49,786 bases of DNA, taken from positions 1-49,786 of the forward strand of contig NZ_LMHZ01000027.1 in NCBI RefSeq assembly GCF_001428545.1. Reading direction: 5' to 3'. Shown piece by piece: positions 43,537 through 49,786 of this stretch; within the stretch, counting starts at the first letter, position 1; every line of letters starts with the position of its first letter. Position numbers and translations under genes: made by a program. Source of the DNA: Noviherbaspirillum sp. Root189 (lineage in GTDB: Bacteria; Pseudomonadota; Gammaproteobacteria; Burkholderiales; Burkholderiaceae_D). Under the pieces are notes generated by a model. It made no database searches. It saw only the letters and a program-made list of their open reading frames with translations, and was not told the origin of the DNA.

Positions 43537-44855
43537 TCCCCCTTCGTATTGGCCACGATCAATGCATGCCACTGGCGCCAGAAGGCGCGCATTTGTGCCT
43601 CATCGGTGCTGAACGGTTCTTCCGAATTCATTCCACGCGAGATGTCATTCCACTCCACGCCGTTGATGTTCGAGTAGCCCTTTTGGCATAACTCAAGCAT
43701 TTCGACGTCATCCGGCGTGGCAAAGCCTGCAGGCCCCAAAAACTCCACGAAGTTTTTCAATCGACGGTCGCGCGAGGTGGCACTCTCACCCATTGGCGCC
43801 AAGGTCCAGGCATTGATGACTGTATAGTCCGGCCGTACCGGATAAAAGGTTCGCACGGTGATAGCCATAATGTCGTTAACCACGAGATTAGGGAAAATCA
43901 GCATATTGCGATCCGCTTGCGTCACCAATGCGGCACGTTCTTCGCCGAGGCGCTCGGTCAACTGCCTGACAATCTCGTCAATCTCAGCCTTTGCTTCCTC
44001 TCCCCAACTCGGAATCCAACGACCATAAGGGCGGCCCCAAGGAAGGGTGCCGCGGGAGGTAGTATAGGCATGGCCATTGCCCAGGTCATGGCAGCGACCC
44101 CTCTTAAAGGTTGGATTCGCAGGCGTACGCTCGGTTTCGCGCGAATTTACATAGTCAAAATAAGTCGCATGCGTTACTGCGGCGTGATAGCCGTCTGCAC
44201 TGTTTTCCTGCAGCAGCTTCCAGTTTGCTGGAAGGCTGTACTCTTGCATGCCTGCGACAATTTCCATGCCGTTTGGCCCTTGATCGGAGACGATGTCCAG
44301 AATGTCAGCAGCACCGGCAAGGTAATCTTTGAGTGAAACACGCGCCTGCGGATCGAAGTTAACAAATACGAATCCGCGATAATGGTCGACGTGTGCCACG
44401 GACTTGAGATTTAACGTGCCGCCTTCGACAAGCCCTGGTGCCATGGCTTCCTTGCCCGGGACGTCGACCAACTTGCCGCAATCGTCATATACCCAACCGT
44501 GATAGGGGCACTGGAAGGCACGCTTTTGTCCGGCGGCTTCTCGACAGATTAGTGCGCCGCGGTGTGCACATGTATTATAGAAAACGTTGAGTTTCCCGTT
44601 GCGATCCTTGTTCATTACCAGTTCGTGTCCAGCGACCTTACGCCTGACAAAAGCACTCGGTTTGGCGATTTCGGACATATGCCCAACGTACAGCCAGCAC
44701 TTTTCAAAGATTGCTTGGCGTTCCGCCTCAAAGATAGCTTGATCGACGAATGCTTTCCGATTAACTCGGAACGAGCCTGCCGCTTTATCTTCGATGACAG
44801 CCTTTTCGAGTACCGAGCGGATAGCGCGCGATGCTTCGGTCACAATAGGAATCAT
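43533..44855 (-). CDS. Aromatic-ring-hydroxylating dioxygenase alpha subunit (second pathway)
   Basis: A 440-residue catalytic subunit. The Rieske ligands are Cys96 and His98 (CAHRG), and Cys116 and His119 (CPYHGW). The mononuclear iron ligands are His224 and His229, with bridging Asp221 in ENSADGYHAAVTH. The general layout resembles benzoate/cumate-type alpha subunits rather than naphthalene-type, but no close assignment can be made by eye. AAGGA precedes the ATG. It belongs with the beta subunit and dihydrodiol dehydrogenase in one coupled block. It is clearly distinct from the region 1 alpha subunit. Confidence 0.9.
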   Translation of the reverse strand: MIPIVTEASRAIRSVLEKAVIEDKAAGSFRVNRKAFVDQAIFEAERQAIFEKCWLYVGHMSEIAKPSAFVRRKVAGHELVMNKDRNGKLNVFYNTCAHRGALICREAAGQKRAFQCPYHGWVYDDCGKLVDVPGKEAMAPGLVEGGTLNLKSVAHVDHYRGFVFVNFDPQARVSLKDYLAGAADILDIVSDQGPNGMEIVAGMQEYSLPANWKLLQENSADGYHAAVTHATYFDYVNSRETERTPANPTFKRGRCHDLGNGHAYTTSRGTLPWGRPYGRWIPSWGEEAKAEIDEIVRQLTERLGEERAALVTQADRNMLIFPNLVVNDIMAITVRTFYPVRPDYTVINAWTLAPMGESATSRDRRLKNFVEFLGPAGFATPDDVEMLELCQKGYSNINGVEWNDISRGMNSEEPFSTDEAQMRAFWRQWHALIVANTKGE

Positions 44856-44948
44856 GGAGTTATCCTTCTCATGTTAGTCAGCCGATCCATGCAGTAGATG
44901 GATGACGGTATCGCAATAATTTTGTGTGTTGAAGAAGCGATTTTTCGG

Positions 44949-46049
44949 TTATTCGCGCTTTTTGCCGAGTTTCTCGAACAAGGCACGATCGTTTTCAAAC
45001 GAGCGCCGCGCCAAACCGTCAAAACTGGCAGCGTCAAGATAATCCGGAGTGAAGCCAAACTTTTCAGCGCTGGCTTGCGTGGAGGGGGAATTAATGGCCT
45101 CGCGAAACGCTGCATCTAGTTTCTTCACGACTGCGGGGTCCATCCCTTTAGGCCCCATAATTCCGAAGGGACAAGTATCGACAACTTGCAACCCTTGTTC
45201 CGACATCGTTGGAACGTTTTCCAATGCTCCCTTTAAACGCTTGTCGCTATAGACCCCTATTGCCCGAAGCTTGCCCGACTGGATATATGGTATTACGCTG
45301 TTCGAAGTCGCGATAAAGTTAATCTGTCCACCCATTAACGCGGTGATGGCCTCTGAATCGCCTTTATAGGCGACGTCTGTCCACTGCGCGCCGGTGGCTT
45401 GGGCGAGCCGAATGGTAGCGAGGTGCGGTGAATTAAACTTGCCCGCAGTCCCATAGAAAAGAGGTGTTTTTTTACCCTCACTAACCAGGTCGCTCACTGT
45501 CTTATAGGGCGAGTCACCACGCACAGCAACGATCAGCGCAAATTCTGAAATGCGTGAGATGTACGTCAGGTCCTTCATTGGGTCGTACTGTGTTTTCGTC
45601 ATATGCGGCAGCTTAAGCGTCGCGCACGAGATGAGACCTAGTGTGTAACCGTTAGGCTCGGTCGATAACATTGCAATGGCCGCCATCGTGTTTCCGGCGC
45701 CAGGCTTGTTTTCAACAATGATTGGCTGACCAAGCGGTTTCGACGCATGTTCGGCAACTACGCGTGCCATCGCATCCATGGAGCCTCCGGGTGCCGTTGG
45801 AACAATGAGCTTGACCGGGCGACTTGGGAAGGATTGCGCCGTCTCGGCTGCTAGCGTACTGGTGCCAACGGAAAAACCGATGGTTCCCAGTGCAATTGCC
45901 GCACCGATGCTCGATATTTTGCGCGTGAAGAAAGAACGTTGGCGCCCCTTTGCATGATTCCCTTCCACTCCCATATCGGAGGGGATATTTCTATACGCAA
46001 ATAAGTTAATGCAGGATAACTTCGTCGACACGAATGTGATCATTTCCAT
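44949..46049 (-). CDS. Bug/TctC-family periplasmic solute-binding protein (operon leader)
   Basis: A 366-residue receptor of the TctC family and the first gene of the dioxygenase operon. The N-terminus is unusually long: about 45 polar residues with a basic patch precede the hydrophobic signal core (SSIGAAIALGTIGFSVG) and cleavage near TLAAETA. An internal start is possible. Family motifs are LIVPTAPGGSMDAMAR and VENKPGAGNTMAAIAM. No TctAB partners are present. Being first in the operon it is probably made in the largest amount, consistent with ligand capture. Confidence 0.87.
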   Translation of the reverse strand: MEMITFVSTKLSCINLFAYRNIPSDMGVEGNHAKGRQRSFFTRKISSIGAAIALGTIGFSVGTSTLAAETAQSFPSRPVKLIVPTAPGGSMDAMARVVAEHASKPLGQPIIVENKPGAGNTMAAIAMLSTEPNGYTLGLISCATLKLPHMTKTQYDPMKDLTYISRISEFALIVAVRGDSPYKTVSDLVSEGKKTPLFYGTAGKFNSPHLATIRLAQATGAQWTDVAYKGDSEAITALMGGQINFIATSNSVIPYIQSGKLRAIGVYSDKRLKGALENVPTMSEQGLQVVDTCPFGIMGPKGMDPAVVKKLDAAFREAINSPSTQASAEKFGFTPDYLDAASFDGLARRSFENDRALFEKLGKKRE

Positions 46050-46094
46050 TTGTCTCCATTAGATATGGGAAGGTTACTGCCTATCTTTTGGTTT

Positions 46095-46123
46095 ATCATA
46101 CAATGGTCATACCAATAGGTCAA
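46095..46123 (-). promoter_or_regulatory. Promoter of the second-pathway dioxygenase operon
   Basis: On the minus strand TTGACC (46123-46118) and TATGAT (46100-46095) are 17 bp apart, a near-consensus sigma70 promoter. It lies about 45 bp upstream of the receptor ATG. Confidence 0.8.
46104..46114. promoter_or_regulatory. FadR-type GntR operator, site 2
   Basis: TGGTCATACCA, the reverse complement of the site-1 palindrome, occupies the promoter spacer in the same position relative to the -10 box as at the hydratase operon. Confidence 0.72.
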
Positions 46124-46291
46124 ACGATCTTTCGCCTGGTTTTGCACTTTTTATTGTTAATTTAAATGGTAATTTGGGGACTTGTGTGCAACAGGCAAAA
46201 TACGTACTCAAAAGGAATAGACGTGTCCTGATTACAACGTTCACATAAACCTTGTATCCTTAGTTGAATAGTAAGCGATCAAGCAAGACCG

Positions 46292-46477
46292 TCAAACGAC
46301 CTTGAGCCGCCAAGGAAGCAGGACTTCATAGTCCTCGGCAGTCTTTGCCAGAGGCAGCGCCTTGAACAACGCGATCAGGTAACGATAGGGATCGACGCCA
46401 TTGGCTTTGCAGGTTTCGATCAGCGAGTACAGGTTCGCACTGGCATTGGCCCCACCGACGGTATCGCAGAATAACCT
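46292..46477 (-). pseudogene. IS66-family transposase (TnpC) 3' remnant
   Basis: About 61 C-terminal residues of an IS66 transposase are readable: LFCDTVGGANASANLYSLIE, then NGVDPYRYLIALFKALPLAK and LLPWRLKVV before TGA. The 5' part is missing. The piece ends at the border of the IS21-type element, and a group II intron fragment lies on that element's other side. Confidence 0.8.
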
Positions 46478-46560
46478 GTCAATATCGGACGTAATTTCCT
46501 CAAAAGCGTCGAAGTAAAATTCCCCACCCCCTGGCTTCGGTGATCAGCCGGTAGGAATGA

Positions 46561-47412
46561 TCAGCGAGTTTCCTTTCTTGGCCGGCCCGGCCGGCGTGGC
46601 ACGGTATCCGACGGTAAAGGATTTATCGTGGAAGGCCGGTTACGTAATGACTCTGGAAGCAGATCGGCATGCTCACGCAGACGGTATGACGATCCTTCGA
46701 TTTGCACCACGATGGCGTGATGAAGAAGGCGATCAAGCAGCGCGGCTGCAACCACGGGATCACCGAACACTTCCCCCCACTCTGCAAAGCTGCGATTAGA
46801 CGTCAGGATGATTGCGCATCGCTCGTAACAGGCATTGACGAGCTGGAAGAACAAGTTTCCGCCATTCGAGCCGATTGGGAGATATCCAATTTCGTCGACT
46901 ATTAACAGGCTATTGCGTGCCAGAAACCGGACTCGCTGTACGAGATTGCCTTCCCTTTCCGCCTTGGCCATGGAAGCCACGATCTCTGCCAGTGTACCGA
47001 AATAGACACTCTTGCCAGCACGTACCGCTTCTACGCCAAGTGCAATGCCGAGATGTGACTTCCCGGTCCCTGGCGGACCAAGGAAGTGTACGGTCTGGCG
47101 GCGCTCGATGAAGTTGAGCTGAGCCAGGGTCATGACTCGGTCACGGTCGAGACTTGGCTGGAAGCTGAAGTCATAGCCACTTAACGTCTTGATGGTGCTG
47201 AGCCTTGCCGTTTGCAGAGCCATCTTGATACGCCTGGTTTCGCGTGTGGTGAACTCTTCGCCTAGCAAGGTTTCCAGCACTTCGAGCATGGAGGTGTCTC
47301 CTTGTTCGAAGCGTTTCAAGGTCATATCCAATGCCTCAAGTGCGCGCGGCATACGTAAGCCGACCAGATATCGGCGAATCCGCTCAAGTGTCGATCCGGG
47401 TACGCCGCTCAT
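46561..47412 (-). CDS. istB: IS21 helper ATPase IstB
   Basis: A 283-residue AAA+ DnaC-like ATPase that assists IstA in target capture. Walker A is GPPGTGKSH, Walker B LLIVDEIGYLP, and the sensor region has ILTSNRSFAEW. The reading frame is complete. Its start overlaps the end of istA by four bases, as usual for the family. The C-terminal 25 residues are Pro/Arg-rich. Confidence 0.9.
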   Translation of the reverse strand: MSGVPGSTLERIRRYLVGLRMPRALEALDMTLKRFEQGDTSMLEVLETLLGEEFTTRETRRIKMALQTARLSTIKTLSGYDFSFQPSLDRDRVMTLAQLNFIERRQTVHFLGPPGTGKSHLGIALGVEAVRAGKSVYFGTLAEIVASMAKAEREGNLVQRVRFLARNSLLIVDEIGYLPIGSNGGNLFFQLVNACYERCAIILTSNRSFAEWGEVFGDPVVAAALLDRLLHHAIVVQIEGSSYRLREHADLLPESLRNRPSTINPLPSDTVPRRPGRPRKETR

Positions 47413-48550
47413 GTCGATCTCCTCGTTCCGGCCAGACGCCTGGCGACTTGGTCATAGGACGACAGGGGTCGTCGCGCCACCGTCGGCGGCAACTCTTGGG
47501 CAGTAGCCTGCGACACCTGCTTCGAATGCTGGTGTGAACGGCGGTAGCCTGGTAGCAAGGAAGTTCGTCGCCGCCCCTCAAGGACGGGATGAATGGCCAG
47601 AAGCGCCTGATCCTCATAAATGCGGATCTCATGCGCCAGAGTATGGACTTCAAGGGTACGTTTGCGGGCACGGTCAGGCACACTATAGTAATTGCCGCCA
47701 ACGGAGACGAGGCCGTCATGGCTGACCCGACGTTCAAGTCGAATTACACCGTTGAACATGCCGGCCGGCAGCAACCTTAAGGCAGGACGCTCTTCCTCGA
47801 AGTGCTGTCTCACGACGCGCTGTGTCGTACCGTGGAGCCGGACATTGGCAACGGTGTCGAGCCAATGACGCAACTGCAGGTTTAAGTCGCCGAGATTCTG
47901 GAAACGCCGCGCCAGAAAGAAGTCCTGGCGGATGTACCGGTAAGGACGTTCCACCTTACCCTTGGTCTTTGCGCGATAAGCCTTGCAGGCGCGTGGAACA
48001 AAGCTGTAATGCTGGGCAAAAGAAACCAGCTTGACGTTGTAGATGATGTGTTTCTCGACCTCGCCCAGGACCGCTGCCTTCATGCGGTCGTAGAGAATCT
48101 CATGAGGTACACCGCCAAGGTGTTCAAAGGCTTCCATATGACAGCGCAATACGGTCTGCAAATCCTGGTGTTCCACAAAGCGTCCCCAAAGATAGCGGCT
48201 GTGCCCAAGAACCATAGTGAAGAGCCAGATGGAACGACGGTGACCTGGTGCATCGTCGAACTCGACACTGAAGTGAGCGAAATCCACCTGGGCTTGTTGC
48301 CCTGGCGGTGTCTCAAAGCGCACCTCGAAGCTGTTCTGGCGAGGTGGGCGGACTTCACGAACCAGATCCCCAAGTGCGGTACGGCCACCCTGGGCGCCCG
48401 CGGCCCATACCTTGGCGCTTGTACGCCTTCCTTGATGTACTTACGAATAGTCTTGCGGTCCATACCCAAACGGGCGGCAATGGCCGAAATGCTCATGCCC
48501 TGCCGATGCAGTTCCAGAATCGTCATCACTTCTCCCAGTTCGACCATCAA
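47409..48550 (-). pseudogene. istA: IS21 transposase istA with internal deletion and frameshift
   Basis: The 5' end encodes the helix-turn-helix (GMSISAIAARLGMDRKTIRK) and YGPRAPR; at about 48395 the frame changes. The other frame reads DLVREVRPPRQNSFEVRFET and then the DDE core (QAQVDFAHF, then KTKGKVERPYRYIR with the Glu) to the stop at 47409. The roughly 40-50 residues that normally separate these parts are absent, so an out-of-frame deletion of around 150 bp is inferred. The enzyme should be inactive, and the IS could move only with transposase supplied in trans. Confidence 0.75.
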
Positions 48551-48695
48551 ACGCTCCCAAGGATGGACTCCAAGGAAACATGGTCGTCGATGATTGGAAG
48601 TAGTGTTTGGCGCTACGCGCCAAACACTACTTCATGAAAACTGGGGAAAATTACTTCGACGAATATGGGGAGTATCTACCCGACGCTGACAACCT

Positions 48696-48873
48696 ACATT
48701 GAAGTAGTTCGCCCAGCCGCGCAACGTGCGATTCAACCTGCCCACCAACTCCGTGGTGTCCTGCCACGTCATGTTCAGGTTACCTCCACCGCTGCTCCGG
48801 TAGCTTCCGGCGGGAGCACTTCGCCGGGCGGGACTTTCACCCGCTGGAACCACATCGCCTTTTCACGGCGCAC
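48696..48873 (-). mobile_element. Group II intron remnant
   Basis: On the minus strand GTGCGCC at 48873 followed by a GGGTGAAAGTCCC element looks like the 5' end of a bacterial group II intron RNA. After about 100 bases it passes straight into the maturase end ([20 protein letters not shown], then ANYFNVG). Everything between, including most of the reverse transcriptase, is missing. The fragment ends at the IS21-type element. Confidence 0.55.
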
Positions 48874-48994
48874 ACCCAAAGCGGACTTTACGTGCAGGTC
48901 AGATCGAGGTGTCAAACAGGGGTCGCAATCATTATCGATCGAGCACAGTTAGTCAGTGTTATAAGGTCGGGGCCTTCATTCAATGGGCGCCTGG

Positions 48995-49698
48995 CTACCC
49001 TGCAGCTATGTTGCGGGCGGCACGCCTTTTCCAGTTTGCCTGAAGCCATTCGCCGTATGGCGACAGGCTCAGGTAGAGCTGCTGCGTCAGATCGGAGAGC
49101 ATGCGAAGGTTTTCCGTCCGTATCATCCCCGTGTTGGCGAACATCTCGTGCTTCCCGCCCAGCTTGCCCCATGCATCGAGAAGTGAATACGGCGCGAACA
49201 GCTCGTTCGCCGTCAGCAGGATTACTGGCGCGCGCGACTGCCGCCGCTCTCGCACGTACTCGCGCCCCATTCGGCGAGCTTGGAAATGCGAGCGATTTCA
49301 TCGTCAGAAAGCTCTTCCGGTTTTTTCATCGTCGAGAACACGAGGATCGATCCCGCGAATTCGGTCGCTAGCCGCTTCATCCTGTCAATGTCCCGTTGGT
49401 CAAACGCGTCGTCTATCTCGCGCCGCTCCTCCACGTTCTCGCCCCGGAAGCTCTTGGCCTCCCCGAAGACCAGCTGCGTCGGGCAATCGTTGCCGAACAT
49501 GACTTTCCGTTGGTACCACAGGATGAAGTCCGCCTCGATCCTATCATTCGGGCCGAATGCGAGCTCCTGGCCTGCCGACCATGCAACATTGTTGTCGTGC
49601 CCCTGGTCGATTACGTCTGCGAAAAACCGGATCGACAAAGAGGCGGCGTAGCCGCCGTTAGCGTAGTTCGGCAGCGCGAACGGCCCTACTACTGAGCG
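48995..49698 (-). pseudogene. Unknown gene, 5'-truncated and frameshifted
   Basis: Two abutting frames form one protein. The first runs from a truncated start near 49698 (FALPNYANGGYAASLSIRFF) to KLAEWG; the second continues REYVRERRQSRAPVILLTAN to the stop at 48995. A single missing G in the GGGG run near 49264 explains the switch. The protein mentions no catalytic motif that I recognise; NDRIEADFILWYQRK and LVFGEAKSF resemble nuclease-fold (PD-(D/E)xK-like) segments, which is only suggestive. The N-terminus is lost next to a probable IS end. About 235 residues remain. Confidence 0.6.
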
Positions 49699-49766
49699 TT
49701 AGTCTATACCTGACAAGAATTTGGGCTATAACTCAGACATGATCTGCGACGGATGGAGGTTATGTC

Positions 49767-49786
49767 ATGGCAACGAAGCGATATCG
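49767..49786 (+). CDS. Start of a probable transposase gene, cut by the window edge
   Basis: Only MATKRY is visible, with GGAGG eight bases upstream. This N-terminus is common among IS3-type OrfA proteins, and the position beside a truncated gene suits an IS end. Too short for a firm call. Confidence 0.3.

Larger units (their letters stand above)
46478..48690. mobile_element. IS21-family insertion sequence, defective
   Basis: The ends are related inverted repeats of about 49 bp: GTCAATATCGG... at the left and, read inward from the right, GTCAGCGTCGG..., each followed by TCGAAGTAA then TTCCCC. The element is flanked by AACCT at 46473-46477 and 48691-48695, a probable 5-bp target duplication. 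It carries istA (with a deletion) and istB in the usual order on the minus strand. Confidence 0.78.

Overview
The window looks like a mobile catabolic region from a betaproteobacterium, most likely a member of Burkholderiales. This is inferred from the gene families: orphan Bug/TctC solute receptors, a LivKHMGF uptake system inside an aromatic operon, dmp/xyl-type meta-cleavage genes and a MobA-type relaxase. No rRNA, tRNA, CRISPR array or replication origin was seen. It carries two aromatic ring-hydroxylation pathways separated and bordered by mobile DNA.

Region 1 (1-15756, all minus strand) is one long, tightly packed operon. From the promoter it runs: dioxygenase alpha, beta, SCPx-type thiolase/aldolase, DUF35 protein, acyl-CoA ligase, PaaI thioesterase, Rieske ferredoxin, LivK-type binding protein, LivH, LivM, LivG, LivF, FAD ferredoxin reductase, XylT/DmpQ-type ferredoxin, catechol 2,3-dioxygenase, GlcG-like protein, and 2-hydroxymuconic semialdehyde dehydrogenase (cut by the window edge). 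The first five genes have the same content and order as ipfABDEF, which removes the acid side chain of ibuprofen and phenylacetate through a CoA thioester. The proposed flow is uptake of an arylacetic or 2-arylpropionic acid, CoA activation, 1,2-dioxygenation, retro-aldol loss of acyl-CoA to give a catechol, then meta cleavage. The dehydrogenase carries a perfect in-frame 84-bp tandem duplication. A perfect 9-bp-arm palindrome lies directly downstream of the operon's -10 box.

Region 2 (about 15800-31000) is a mosaic: a truncated diguanylate cyclase; small accessory genes; a relaxase with a mobC gene cut by an ISKra4-type element; two small lipoprotein genes with an integron attC-like site between them; an orphan hypothetical gene; and an ISNCY-type IS whose transposase gene is split by a 3.26-kb element encoding a large serine recombinase and three small genes.

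Region 3 (31035-46123) is the second pathway. One minus-strand operon (46049-37410) encodes a Bug receptor, dioxygenase alpha and beta, an SDR dihydrodiol dehydrogenase, an ACMSD-like amidohydrolase/decarboxylase, a Rieske ferredoxin, another Bug receptor, a BphD-like C-C hydrolase and a LigB-type extradiol dioxygenase. A second operon (35839-32968) encodes hydratase, acylating acetaldehyde dehydrogenase and 4-hydroxy-2-oxovalerate aldolase. A FadR-type GntR regulator lies between them. Both operons have a promoter with the same 20-bp block and a TGGTNNNACCA palindrome in the spacer, so they probably form one regulon. A NAD(P)H-ferredoxin reductase and a KDPG-type aldolase lie at the left end. 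The lower-pathway enzymes could also serve the catechol made by region 1.

Region 4 (46292-49786) is nested debris: an IS66 transposase remnant, an IS21-type element with a deleted istA, a group II intron remnant, a frameshifted unknown gene and the start of another, probably transposase, gene.
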